From: a virus
Virus record (IMG/VR): IMGVR_UViG_3300018891_000001
Span: 151,871 to 215,870 of that record
Reading direction: 5' to 3' (one strand)
DNA length: 64,000 nt
Part shown: piece by piece, positions 35,400-43,591 of the stretch
How the letters are laid out: each line of letters opens with the position of its first letter
Position numbering within the stretch: position 1 is the first letter of the stretch
Translations under genes and position numbers: made by a program
Notes under the pieces: generated by a model
Databases searched by the model: none
What the model was told of the DNA's origin: nothing
The model's input: only the letters and a program-made list of their open reading frames with translations

Positions 35400-35545
35400 C
35401 TTAGAATGGCAACGCCATCACCTGAAACCGAGAAAAGGTGGTCGAGGTGTGTCTACCCTCCTTTTTATAGATTTGTTGTATTACGCATATCAAACCTCGG
35501 TTTCACATGATGACGGGCGAGCGACTCCCTCCTGCACTCGCCAGT
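35400..35545 (-). ncRNA. Structured leader upstream of the ThyX-like gene
   Basis: On the minus strand GGCGAG (35542-35515 region) pairs with CTCGCC, and TGAAACCGAG pairs with CTCGGTTTCA over a loop of about 65 nt. I do not recognise a known riboswitch class. It resembles regions 36130-36290 and 37075-37225 in being a long-stem intergenic leader, but the sequence is not conserved with them. Confidence 0.4.
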
Positions 35546-35576
35546 GTTTTATGATATGAAAGCGATGAAAACAAAA

Positions 35577-36125
35577 TTACTGTACGGAAATTGCTTTCCC
35601 GTATACAAATTCTTCTACCGGAAGTTGCTCACCAGCTACAAACCAGTTTTTAAAACGATCTGGCTGAATACCTTGTGTTCCTGGTGTAGCTTTCTTTACA
35701 AGCATGGTAGTTTGACATTCATGGCAATCTACCATTTTTACTCCTTCTGGAATGTAATGGTTTCCTGTATTATTGCATTTAGGACAACGATAACGGCATC
35801 TGTAATGATTAATGCCATTTTTCACTTTAATGCCCGTGTTATAATAAGAAGGAATCTCTTGTTCTTTTTTCTCTATCTCCTCCAATGCTTCTTCCATTGA
35901 AGAAGGTTCCTTCGTAATAACAACATTGTTGGTTACATGAGTTACAGTTGGCGTTTTTTCTTCTGATATGGCATGTTCAATTTTCATTTCTTTCGGTGTT
36001 ACTGAAATTGAAAAGAAATGAAATAGGCCATCAATCATTCTGTCAATCTGTGGAGAGGTGGCTTGTTCTACTTCTAATAATGCTTGTTGATGCTTATTTT
36101 GAACTTGTAATAATACTTTAGGCAT
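35577..36125 (-). CDS. Zinc-ribbon protein (182 aa)
   Basis: AGGGAGGAG precedes ATG 36125. Residues 110-145 form a zinc ribbon (CPKC...CHEC); the N-terminal half is helical and acidic. Preceded by long-stem leader B. Function unknown. Confidence 0.6.
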   Translation of the reverse strand: MPKVLLQVQNKHQQALLEVEQATSPQIDRMIDGLFHFFSISVTPKEMKIEHAISEEKTPTVTHVTNNVVITKEPSSMEEALEEIEKKEQEIPSYYNTGIKVKNGINHYRCRYRCPKCNNTGNHYIPEGVKMVDCHECQTTMLVKKATPGTQGIQPDRFKNWFVAGEQLPVEEFVYGKAISVQ

Positions 36126-36129
36126 ATCT

Positions 36130-36290
36130 TTTTTCTCCTCCCTTTACTTGTATTCTTCACTTGTATCGGGAATGGCTCCCTAGTAAGCGGAGGGAAAATG
36201 AGGTATATCTATATAAAAAGGGGCATAGGACATGAACAATGGATCCTCCGCTTACTAGGAAGCAGGAGAACATCTCCTACCTCCGACTGT
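36130..36290 (-). ncRNA. Long-stem structured leader B
   Basis: Two 19-nt arms (36175-36193 and 36245-36263) are complementary apart from one G-U, closing a loop of about 50 nt. The 5' flank reads AGGAGATGTTCTCC, similar to AGGAGATGTTGTCA before the stem in leader C. No T-run follows the stem, so it is not a simple terminator. Confidence 0.5.
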
Positions 36291-36293
36291 ATA

Positions 36294-36635
36294 TTACCAA
36301 GTGGTTTTCGTAGATTGAATCCGGTCTGTGACTTCATCAATATCCGTCATCATTTGTTTTAATCGTACTAACCCATCTTGCACTTGGTTTTGGCATGCAT
36401 CAATTCGATATGCAAATGCACGCAATGTTTCACGAGATGGTGGATTTGTAGATTGAGAGGCTTCCATAATTTCTTTTTCAATAGAATCAAAGCCTCTTAA
36501 TGCAGACTCAAGCATTTCAATAGCAAATTTCGCTTTATCTGCAATATGGTCAATTTTTAATGCGGTTTCTTTCGTTTTTGCATTTCCCCAATCAGAAGAC
36601 ATATAGTTTGGAGATGAATTGGATGTATAAGACAT
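36294..36635 (-). CDS. Hypothetical helical protein (113 aa)
   Basis: ATG 36635 follows GAGGTGA. Helical with an N-terminal Ser/Asn-rich stretch; residues 30-110 predicted helical bundle. Pairs with the coiled-coil gene upstream in a two-gene operon preceded by leader C. Function unknown. Confidence 0.6.
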   Translation of the reverse strand: MSYTSNSSPNYMSSDWGNAKTKETALKIDHIADKAKFAIEMLESALRGFDSIEKEIMEASQSTNPPSRETLRAFAYRIDACQNQVQDGLVRLKQMMTDIDEVTDRIQSTKTTW

Positions 36636-36648
36636 TGCTTTCACCTCA

Positions 36649-37068
36649 TTACTTTTGATATTTGTCTGTAATTTCATCAATTTTATTAGTTAGTGCATCA
36701 ATTTCATCCGTTAAGCGGTCAATTTCATCTGTGTATTTGTCTACATCTTTAATATTTTTTTGCACTTCCTGTAGATTGCTCATGGCTCCTGTCACCTTGG
36801 ACATAATTTCTGTTGCAATCGAGCTAACCAATACTTGCACATGATCCGGCGCATTGGTTCCAATTTGTTGTACCAATCGGTCCACAAGCGGCTTGATCTG
36901 ACCTAATGTATTTTGAGCATTCGTTAATTCACGGCCACAAGAGTTCAACTCCGCATCAATTTTGTCAGATGTACGGTCAATCTTGGATTGCGTGATCTGG
37001 TCAATTTCACGAATCACTTTATCAATTTCATTACATAATTCTCGTACAGCACTTTTACCTACAATCAT
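36649..37068 (-). CDS. Coiled-coil protein (139 aa) with IDxITDK repeats
   Basis: AAGGAGG precedes ATG 37068. The whole protein is a heptad-rich coiled coil, with repeated EID/LTDEID/LTNKIDEITD units in the last 40 residues. WXG100- or methyl-accepting-like helices are possible, but no signature is present. Confidence 0.6.
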   Translation of the reverse strand: MIVGKSAVRELCNEIDKVIREIDQITQSKIDRTSDKIDAELNSCGRELTNAQNTLGQIKPLVDRLVQQIGTNAPDHVQVLVSSIATEIMSKVTGAMSNLQEVQKNIKDVDKYTDEIDRLTDEIDALTNKIDEITDKYQK

Positions 37069-37074
37069 TTTCCG

Positions 37075-37225
37075 ATTCCTCCTTAATGATATATGTAATA
37101 AGGGGAGTCACATCTCCCCCATCAACAGAAGAGGGAAAAATAAGCGGAAATCTAAGCACATGACATAAAGGGGGAATCCCTCCTCTGCTGATGGGGAAGG
37201 GTGACAACATCTCCTTCCCTTTTCT
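37075..37225 (-). ncRNA. Long-stem structured leader C
   Basis: Arms 37115-37135 and 37178-37198 are complementary over 21 nt with two G-U pairs, closing a 42-nt loop. The 5' flank AGGAGATGTT and the ATGTCATGTG-type loop are shared with leader B. The arms differ in sequence between B and C while staying paired, which supports a real RNA structure. Confidence 0.5.
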
Positions 37226-37228
37226 GTG

Positions 37229-37408
37229 CTACAATGTTTCTAATACATCACAAAACGTTTCTTCAATATATTGTTCTTGTTCTTGATCTGACATGTTATA
37301 GACTTCTTCAGAAACTTCCGTTGAAAAATGAACATGTCCTTGATCGTTATAAATGATTAAACGATAGCTGTCTCCAGCTTCTACTATTTCATACTGGTAG
37401 CGAACCAT
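37229..37408 (-). CDS. Small acidic protein (59 aa)
   Basis: ATG 37408 follows AGGAGG located in the end of the DUF2997-like gene. Acidic protein with a beta N-terminus and helical C-terminus. Last gene of the Ycf46 operon. Function unknown. Confidence 0.55.
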   Translation of the reverse strand: MVRYQYEIVEAGDSYRLIIYNDQGHVHFSTEVSEEVYNMSDQEQEQYIEETFCDVLETL

Positions 37409-37412
37409 CAGT

Positions 37413-37628
37413 TTAATAGCCTCCTGTTAAATCACTAAAGACTGTTGTGTTGCCGCCATCATAATATTCTGGTTTCTTACCTTCATCAGTCTTCTTAGAC
37501 CCGGCATTGGCTAAAGATACCTCTAATTCTTGAGTAGCTACTACACAAGATTCACCCTGGCCATTTAATACATCAAGCTTAATTTCGCCACCTGGTTTAA
37601 TCGTGAATTTAACCTCTGTCTTTTGCAT
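37413..37628 (-). CDS. DUF2997-like protein of the Ycf46 module
   Basis: ATG 37628 follows GGGAGGA (71 residues). The pattern VKFTIKPGGEIKLDVLNGQGESC...T, then KPEYY matches DUF2997, a small beta protein usually encoded with DUF1257 and a Ycf46-type AAA ATPase in cyanobacteria. Both partners are here (38113 and 38953). Function is unknown in any organism, but the gene trio is conserved. Confidence 0.7.
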   Translation of the reverse strand: MQKTEVKFTIKPGGEIKLDVLNGQGESCVVATQELEVSLANAGSKKTDEGKKPEYYDGGNTTVFSDLTGGY

Positions 37629-37765
37629 TATAATTCCTCCCATTTAACATGTTCTCCAATTGGTAAGAAAAACTGAGTATGCGGAAATACTGTCGCATCG
37701 TTTCTGTGTTCTACCCAACCAATTTCATTGTTCCAATAGCCATCATTTGAAGAAATAATCCACAT
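37628..37765 (-). CDS. Small hypothetical protein (45 aa)
   Basis: ATG 37765 overlaps the upstream stop region (TAAAATG), suggesting coupling; no strong ribosome site. Trp-rich 45-residue protein whose stop overlaps the next ATG. Supported by operon packing. Confidence 0.45.
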   Translation of the reverse strand: MWIISSNDGYWNNEIGWVEHRNDATVFPHTQFFLPIGEHVKWEEL

Positions 37766-37766
37766 T

Positions 37767-38066
37767 TTATGAACGACGGACTCCATCTTGCGTTAACACT
37801 CCTTCATCAATGGCTTGTTGAATCACTTGAAGTATATATTCATCTTGTTCCTCATATGAAACATTTAAAAATATTTCATTATTCCATTGAGGTAAGTCTC
37901 TAACATCAAATGAATAATCTCCGTTATCAGAACATTTCACATGATATCCAAACCAGAAAGTACGATAACCTTCTTCCATGTAATCATTTTTGTAGATATG
38001 GTAAATGGTGACATCATTATGAACTAAGGCGATTTCAGGTTCTACCCATTGATATTGGTATGGCAT
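37767..38066 (-). CDS. Hypothetical protein (99 aa)
   Basis: AAGGAGG precedes ATG 38066; just upstream is an AAGCGGGAG/CTCCCGCTT hairpin (38082-38106) that may process or separate the messages. Aromatic-rich beta protein, no known domain. Confidence 0.6.
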   Translation of the reverse strand: MPYQYQWVEPEIALVHNDVTIYHIYKNDYMEEGYRTFWFGYHVKCSDNGDYSFDVRDLPQWNNEIFLNVSYEEQDEYILQVIQQAIDEGVLTQDGVRRS

Positions 38067-38112
38067 TCATTCTACCTCCTTACAAGCGGGAGTTTTACTC
38101 CCGCTTTGATTT

Positions 38113-38496
38113 TTACGCAAATGAAGAAGCTAAAATTTCGATTTCGCCTTTTTCATTAATGCTGATATCATCAATGCTCCAACGATTTTCTTCACATGCA
38201 TCCATGACTTGATATTTGGAATGCAACTGAGAAATCTTGTTCGTAAATTCTTTTTCAGACCAAGGAAGCACATACCAATCGGCTTGCAATTGCAATTCAT
38301 TAGTTTCTGTATCACGAACCCAACCAAGAGGTAGTACTTTGCCATTTTTGACAACAGCCAGTTCCGCTTTTCTTGTTTGACCATACCAGTCGGTAATCGT
38401 TGCATTTTCTTTGTAATCAAGTCCCATTTCTTGGAGTCCTCGTTTTACATACTCCATATTAGATACATTACATGTGTAGACTGCAAAATGTGACAT
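38113..38496 (-). CDS. DUF1257 (Ycf35-like) protein
   Basis: A 127-residue protein beginning MSHFAVYTC, with YKENATITDWYGQTRKAELAV and LQADWYVLP, which follow the DUF1257/Ycf35 pattern (MSHFS, YRGQ.DAELV, ADWW). Ycf35 is best known from algal plastids and cyanobacteria, always near Ycf46. It lies two genes from the AAA ATPase and shares its operon. Biochemical role unknown. Confidence 0.7.
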   Translation of the reverse strand: MSHFAVYTCNVSNMEYVKRGLQEMGLDYKENATITDWYGQTRKAELAVVKNGKVLPLGWVRDTETNELQLQADWYVLPWSEKEFTNKISQLHSKYQVMDACEENRWSIDDISINEKGEIEILASSFA

Positions 38497-38551
38497 CTGT
38501 ACATCGTTCCTTTCTTTCTAAGATTGATTTATTTTAAAGAGCTTTGGCTCT

Positions 38552-38941
38552 TTAATCCTGTTTAGGGCGTGAAAGATATTTTTGAGCCACCTTTTTTAGC
38601 AATTCAATACGTCGCTCTTGAGAAGCTTTCACTTGTCGATAAACTTCTTCTGGCATTTTTTCTGTTTCTTCTTTGGTGTAATTTTTTTCAATCAAGTACT
38701 TCAGATTTTGAATCTTTTTTTGCATATCTTTCATAAAGGATTCTTTGATAAATTGAAAGACTTCTAAATGCTCAATTCGTTGAATAAATTGACGGAACTC
38801 ATTTTCTAACTCCTGAGTTTCGTCCAATGCCAACATAACAGCACGTTCAAAATTTTGTTGTTTATTGTATTGAACTTCATAATGAGAAAACTGTTGTAAT
38901 ATTTCCTGTACTTTTTTCCTTTGTTGATCTTTGTCATGCAT
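38552..38941 (-). CDS. Coiled-coil protein between DUF1257 and the AAA ATPase
   Basis: AAGGGG precedes ATG 38941; 129 residues of charged helix, predicted coiled coil. Gene order ATPase, this protein, DUF1257, DUF2997 suggests a partner of the complex. No family recognised. Confidence 0.55.
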   Translation of the reverse strand: MHDKDQQRKKVQEILQQFSHYEVQYNKQQNFERAVMLALDETQELENEFRQFIQRIEHLEVFQFIKESFMKDMQKKIQNLKYLIEKNYTKEETEKMPEEVYRQVKASQERRIELLKKVAQKYLSRPKQD

Positions 38942-38952
38942 GATAGCACCCC

Positions 38953-40584
38953 TTATCCTAAATCAAGGTCCGGAAAATCTACCTCAACCAATTTTGCTTT
39001 GGTATCAGCAGCGGCATGCAACAATTTATGTTCTTCACTAGAAGCACATTTAGCAGAATGTTTTGCCCAATTACGAAGATTAGTTAACAATTCCGGATTT
39101 CGCTTAGATAATGGAACAATCTTCGAAATTTGTCCTAGTAAATCCTCTTGACGAATATAATGAGTAGCTCGATTGCCTTTTCGATAATCGGCATATGCTC
39201 GTCTACCTGCCTCCGATACAACTTGTTCGATTTCAGCACCAGTAAAATCCTCAGAGTTTTTAGCCAATTCTACAATTTGCGCCTCACTAAAGCAGTTTTC
39301 TTCTTGAGAGACATTACAAATTTTATATCCACGTTTTGTTAAATGAATTTTATAGATTTCTTCCCGTTCAGTCTGAGCAGGAAGTGAGACGAAGAAAATA
39401 TCATCAAAACGACCTGCACGAGTTAGTTCTGCAGGAAGCTTTGTAATATCGTTCGCTGTTGCAATAACGAATACTGGAGCCTCTTTATCAGAAAGCCATG
39501 TCAATAACGTCTGAATGACACGAGAAGTCGTGCCTCCATCCGATTTATCCGAAGAAGACATACCGGCTAATGCCTTTTCAAATTCATCTATCCATAACAC
39601 GCAAGGCGATACACTTTCCGCTAATTTCAATGCACGGTCAATATTCTTTTCTGATTGACCTACTTTAGAATCCATAATATCGCTCATGTTCATTTTCAAA
39701 AGCGGTAAATTCCACATATGAGCAACTGATTTGGCTGTTAAAGATTTTCCGACACCCGGAAATCCAGCTACAACAACTCCACGAACCGGATCAATGCCAT
39801 ATTCTTTTGCTTCATGTTCAAATGCATATTGAGCATCAGCAAACCAGTCTTTTAATATATCCATACCACCAACATGGTCCATGTTTCCTAATTTTGTAAC
39901 ATACTCTAATAGACCAGTCTTTTTAATGACTTGTTCTTTTTCAGCGACAATTTCGTCTAGTACAATCTTTTTATGTTTAGCAACGGACTTTTTTAGTACA
40001 TTGATAATTTCTGATTTCGTCATTCCAATTAATGCATTAATAATCGCTACACGATCACGGCCTTCTGGAACTGGTAAATCTTTTGAAAGAAGAAAGGTTT
40101 CCATGCCACGAAGCTGTTCTTCTACTTGCTCACGAGTTGGTAATTCATAAGTAACAACTGTAATAAGTTTTTCTAGTTCCATCGGAATATTAATTTGCGG
40201 AGATACCAAAAGAATCGGCTTATAGATATTATCCTGTTTTTCCAAAATATCACGAAGACGACGCTTTGCTTGGAAATTTGTCCAGATGTCATGAAAATCC
40301 TTGATAACAAATGCAGCTGGCTTATCGTAATTCTCAATAAAATCCAACAATTTTACAGGATCATATAGTTTTTGAAATAGATCATTTGTAATTAAATCTT
40401 TTAATCCAGATGTAATACTCCATGTATAAGATTCAATACCTTTTGCCTCAATAATGGTTTTTAAGTCCTCTTGAAACCGTTCTTCCTCGAATGTATGGAC
40501 TAAAATAGAACGACGACGGGAATTCATTAATGTTGAAATTTCCTCAATACCAGTCATTTTCTTAACAATTGCCTGCGACATCAT
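38953..40584 (-). CDS. ycf46: Ycf46-like AAA ATPase
   Basis: A 543-residue AAA protein with the N-terminal regulatory domain typical of Ycf46 (SILVHTFEEERF, IKDFHDIW, ILLVSPQINIP) followed by an AAA core: GFPGVGKS at residues 274-281 and WIDEFEKA as Walker B, then the SRH region with ELTRAGRFDD. Ycf46-type ATPases are found in cyanobacteria, plastids and some plasmids and may remodel an unknown complex. AAGGAGGAATTA precedes ATG 40584, and leader-element copy 3 lies upstream. Confidence 0.75.
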   Translation of the reverse strand: MMSQAIVKKMTGIEEISTLMNSRRRSILVHTFEEERFQEDLKTIIEAKGIESYTWSITSGLKDLITNDLFQKLYDPVKLLDFIENYDKPAAFVIKDFHDIWTNFQAKRRLRDILEKQDNIYKPILLVSPQINIPMELEKLITVVTYELPTREQVEEQLRGMETFLLSKDLPVPEGRDRVAIINALIGMTKSEIINVLKKSVAKHKKIVLDEIVAEKEQVIKKTGLLEYVTKLGNMDHVGGMDILKDWFADAQYAFEHEAKEYGIDPVRGVVVAGFPGVGKSLTAKSVAHMWNLPLLKMNMSDIMDSKVGQSEKNIDRALKLAESVSPCVLWIDEFEKALAGMSSSDKSDGGTTSRVIQTLLTWLSDKEAPVFVIATANDITKLPAELTRAGRFDDIFFVSLPAQTEREEIYKIHLTKRGYKICNVSQEENCFSEAQIVELAKNSEDFTGAEIEQVVSEAGRRAYADYRKGNRATHYIRQEDLLGQISKIVPLSKRNPELLTNLRNWAKHSAKCASSEEHKLLHAAADTKAKLVEVDFPDLDLG

Positions 40585-40605
40585 TAATTCCTCCTTAATA
40601 AGTGC

Positions 40606-40631
40606 TTTTTCCGATAAATGTCCCGGAGGGA
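40606..40631 (-). promoter_or_regulatory. Leader element copy 3 (Ycf46-like gene)
   Basis: Minus strand GTCCC-TCC-GGGAC then ATTTATCGGAAAAA, 22 nt upstream of the start. The fourth base pair is U-A instead of C-G, a compensatory change supporting the hairpin. Confidence 0.8.
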
Positions 40632-40639
40632 CGCTTTCC

Positions 40640-41782
40640 TTACAAATCTAAATCAATATCCGAGAATTGCTGCACCAATTTTTCTTCTTTCTGTTTGTTT
40701 TTGCTTTCTTCTAAAATAAGTAAACGACTAGAACGGTAACGTTCATTATTCGTTTCGTATAAAGGGCTTGACTTATCAAGGCCTTCTAATAATGATTTTG
40801 TTTCCTGAGCAGATACAACCATTGAATAAGAAGGATGTTGTTCATTAAAAATATCAATGGCTAATTGATACTTTTCGATATCTATTGATGCCTGTTCTGC
40901 ATTTAACGCCACAGTTGTTTTTTCTCCTGCAACTAATGAATAAATAGATTGTTGCTCTAAAGAATAATAACGAAATTCAAAACGATTACTGTCGGCTAAA
41001 TCCTCAAACATACGACCTACCAAAAGAATACCGTAAATGTGAACAATAGAACGATTTCTTTCGTAGGTGTACTCCAAAGATTCGAAAGTTCCTACATCTT
41101 GATTTGTTTTTGTATCCCGAATGATTCCAATTCCTTGGTTCCATTGATACGATTTGTTAATATGGGCGTAATACTTTCCTTCATTCCATGAACGATTAAT
41201 AAATTGTTCAAGAAGCATATAGACGGTATCCCGAAATTCCGGCACCTCTTCAAGACGTTGGCTTTTAATTTCATGAATCGCTTTAAAGAGCATTTCCTCA
41301 AATGATTGCAAAGAAAGAGTCGCTATCTCCTCCATATTTAATTTGTCATTTCGAGCCTTTACATAAATCTCATTTTTCTCAGCATCCCCATGCAGCGATA
41401 TATCTATCTTAAATTTTTCAGATCCAATCATATCTTCCAGGTACTCAGCATCCACTACAATTTTATTAACCAAATTAATATCAACATAATCGTTTTCGCC
41501 GGTTTTTGGATTATACACTGGCATTCGCAAACCCTCCCATACTTCTTTGATTATATTTTTAGACGATAATGCTGATGCTTTAGAAAGAATTTCATATACC
41601 CCTTGTGGTATAGCTGAATCGATGCATATAGCAGAATCATGTATTACAGAATTAAAAGGAATTTCTTCAATTTCAAGAGAATCGTTTTCATATTTATCTT
41701 GAATATACCTCTGAAAATATTCCTCCAAAGAATGATTTAAATTTCTTCCTAGTCTACCCCAAGAATCAGAAGAAAAATACAT
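40640..41782 (-). CDS. Hypothetical protein (380 aa) of the Ycf46 operon
   Basis: A 380-residue acidic protein with mixed alpha/beta content; no signature recognised. The C-terminus ends QQFSDIDLDL, faintly like a clamp-binding peptide but not matching the consensus. It is 2 bp from the radical SAM gene upstream and 55 bp from the AAA gene downstream, so it is probably expressed with both. Confidence 0.55.
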   Translation of the reverse strand: MYFSSDSWGRLGRNLNHSLEEYFQRYIQDKYENDSLEIEEIPFNSVIHDSAICIDSAIPQGVYEILSKASALSSKNIIKEVWEGLRMPVYNPKTGENDYVDINLVNKIVVDAEYLEDMIGSEKFKIDISLHGDAEKNEIYVKARNDKLNMEEIATLSLQSFEEMLFKAIHEIKSQRLEEVPEFRDTVYMLLEQFINRSWNEGKYYAHINKSYQWNQGIGIIRDTKTNQDVGTFESLEYTYERNRSIVHIYGILLVGRMFEDLADSNRFEFRYYSLEQQSIYSLVAGEKTTVALNAEQASIDIEKYQLAIDIFNEQHPSYSMVVSAQETKSLLEGLDKSSPLYETNNERYRSSRLLILEESKNKQKEEKLVQQFSDIDLDL

Positions 41783-41783
41783 G

Positions 41784-42617
41784 TTAGACTTCTCCTATTA
41801 AAGTCATCTCTTTTTGTCGCTGTTCATAGCGAATGGAGCAAGTCTTGTTGCAAAACGATAAATCTGAAGTAAGAATATGTCCACAACATTTGCAGGTACG
41901 AGCATTCTGCATCTGTTGATTGTATTCATCTGCATATAAAAATTTAAGTTCTCCCATACGGATACTTGCAGGACCGAAGATGACACGCTGATTGGAAGAA
42001 CCAATAAACCAACCTTCATGCATATATGCATTGGTTGTTAAACGCTTATCTTGCTGATAATCACCGTCTACAATCATATCTATATAAAGCATGAGCTCCT
42101 TTACATCTTCTGGTGTTAAAATGGTAAATTCTGCTTTCTTAGCAGTAAGTGTCCAATTTGTTGTTATTGCCCGATCAAAGCACTGATAGGAATGAGAATA
42201 CCTTAATAAAGCGTCAAACATGGCCTTTCCATGCTTTTCACGAATCCATGTGAATTTCAACCCATACTTCATCAGAGTATCTAATTTATAAGCAGTGTAC
42301 ATTACAAAATGAAACGTAGGATCGATGTCTTTTAACCGTTTCGCTACTTTTGCAATAGCTCTGGCTTGAAGTATCGGTTCACCTCCACAGAATGTGACTT
42401 GCCGATTCCAAGCCGTTTTTACACATATATCGACTACTTCATCAATAGTCATTTCTCGATATAATCCTTCAAAAGTCCATGTACTCTCATTAAAGCAACC
42501 TTGACAGGGAGAAATGACTCCACGAATACAGCCTTTCGTGAAAAACTCTAACCGTTTTCCCGGCCCAGCTGTCGTTGTATCACGATTTACACCAATAAAA
42601 CGTAAAATATCAGACAT
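41784..42617 (-). CDS. Radical SAM protein, NrdG-like activase with extra zinc ribbon
   Basis: A 277-residue protein with Cys30, Cys38 and Cys41 spaced Cx7Cx2C instead of the standard Cx3Cx2C, GCFN, and FCGGEP, typical of NrdG-like activating enzymes. The C-terminal 45 residues add a CKCCGH...CNKTC zinc ribbon. NrdG activates anaerobic ribonucleotide reductase; no NrdD is in the window, so another glycyl-radical or peptide target is possible. Expression is driven by the promoter and paired operators at 42632-42696. Confidence 0.7.
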   Translation of the reverse strand: MSDILRFIGVNRDTTTAGPGKRLEFFTKGCIRGVISPCQGCFNESTWTFEGLYREMTIDEVVDICVKTAWNRQVTFCGGEPILQARAIAKVAKRLKDIDPTFHFVMYTAYKLDTLMKYGLKFTWIREKHGKAMFDALLRYSHSYQCFDRAITTNWTLTAKKAEFTILTPEDVKELMLYIDMIVDGDYQQDKRLTTNAYMHEGWFIGSSNQRVIFGPASIRMGELKFLYADEYNQQMQNARTCKCCGHILTSDLSFCNKTCSIRYEQRQKEMTLIGEV

Positions 42618-42631
42618 ATTTATTCACCTCA

Positions 42632-42696
42632 TGTAAGGCATTACAATGTAACGCCTTTCATAATGTTAGTATAGTCAAAAACTTGGGGAAATACAA
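42632..42696 (-). promoter_or_regulatory. Sigma-A promoter with two tandem operators
   Basis: Minus strand TTGTAT (plus 42691-42696), 17-bp spacer TTCCCCAAGTTTTTGAC, TATACT (plus 42668-42673). Two operator copies follow: 42647-42660 (TGAAAGGCGTTACA) and 42632-42645 (TGTAATGCCTTACA). Confidence 0.75.
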
Positions 42697-42698
42697 GG

Positions 42699-42745
42699 GA
42701 AAAGCCACGAATTTTTGAGAAAAATTTTATTCGTGGCAAAAAAAC
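42699..42745 (-). terminator. Intrinsic terminator after the 42757 gene
   Basis: Minus strand GCCACGAAT / ATTCGTGGC stem followed by TTTT; abuts the promoter of the next operon. Confidence 0.7.
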
Positions 42746-42756
42746 TTAGAGATTTA

Positions 42757-43023
42757 TCATTCTTCTTCAAGTATTTCTTCTATTTGCTCTAAAATAAAAT
42801 CATACAATTGTGTATCACTCATATGATTAATGTGACGAAATTTAGTTTGGTACCCTGTTTTTTGATCAATTAAAATTAGTTCTACATTTTCTCCATATTC
42901 TTCAATGTCATCGTATGAGATTCCCTTGTGCGGAGGATGCTGCAGTAAAGAACAATTCACAGTGGTTTTGGCTACAATTTGAATAGAAAAGCGTTCATTG
43001 ATGACTTCCCATAATTCATTCAT
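42757..43023 (-). CDS. Hypothetical acidic protein (88 aa)
   Basis: ATG 43023 overlaps the stop of the upstream gene (ATGA). Acidic alpha/beta protein ending in EEILEEE. No motif. Confidence 0.55.
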   Translation of the reverse strand: MNELWEVINERFSIQIVAKTTVNCSLLQHPPHKGISYDDIEEYGENVELILIDQKTGYQTKFRHINHMSDTQLYDFILEQIEEILEEE

Positions 43024-43205
43024 TGTAGCAATGTCACCTTACCTAAACGAAATGACAATTCTTTTTGAACTTCTTTCGCTTTTTCTATTTGAGATTGAAC
43101 ATAATCCCAATTTCGAAGTTTCACTCCATCTTTCGCTCGTGTTAAGCAATCATCTAAAAGAGTCAACAAGTGTTCATTATTAAGATTTTGAAATTTTTTA
43201 TGCAT
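43020..43205 (-). CDS. Small helical protein (61 aa)
   Basis: TAGGAGG precedes ATG 43205. Two-helix charged protein. First gene of a two-gene unit. Confidence 0.55.
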   Translation of the reverse strand: MHKKFQNLNNEHLLTLLDDCLTRAKDGVKLRNWDYVQSQIEKAKEVQKELSFRLGKVTLLQ

Positions 43206-43257
43206 ACAAACTCCCTCCTAGAATCTCTTTATATGACATCAATACAATGTATGAAAA

Positions 43258-43290
43258 GAAAAAGGCTCACATGACTGCGAGCCTTTTTAT
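43258..43290 (-). terminator. Intrinsic terminator after the 43290 gene
   Basis: Minus strand AAAAGGCTC / GAGCCTTTT stem around GCAGTCATGT, followed by Ts. Confidence 0.85.
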
Positions 43291-43577
43291 TATATATGAT
43301 GATAAATCATCTCTTTTTCTTCTTCAGTAATTTCTATGGATTGAAACCCAAATTCGGTTGAAAAAGTCAGCGGCTTTGTTGTGACCATTGTGCCAAAATG
43401 ATTCACAAGTACCCCAGGCTCTACAGTAACTGGTTCACACCAATCTTCTTCATCATGACGAATATCATAGTAAAACAACCCTTCTTGTCGTTCATCTGAA
43501 GGAATCCGCAACGATGTTACATGCACAACCGGAACACCACGAAAATAAAATAATATTGTACGATCGGTGGCAATCAT
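43290..43577 (-). CDS. Hypothetical protein (95 aa), LPD28-like
   Basis: A 95-residue beta-rich protein with LFYYDIRHDEEDWCEPVTVEPGVLVNHFGTM, resembling LPD28-type small domains found on mobile elements (R..D.D, VE..V.VN.FGT). The resemblance is from memory and moderate. Last gene of the Gp157-like operon. Confidence 0.5.
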   Translation of the reverse strand: MIATDRTILFYFRGVPVVHVTSLRIPSDERQEGLFYYDIRHDEEDWCEPVTVEPGVLVNHFGTMVTTKPLTFSTEFGFQSIEITEEEKEMIYHHI

Positions 43578-43591
43578 GTTATACCTGCTGA

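Noticed and set aside
38082-38106. AAGCGGGAG/CTCCCGCTT hairpin before the 37767 gene as a terminator
   Set aside because: No T-run follows and an AAGGAGG site comes directly after, so it is more likely an mRNA processing or spacing stem.
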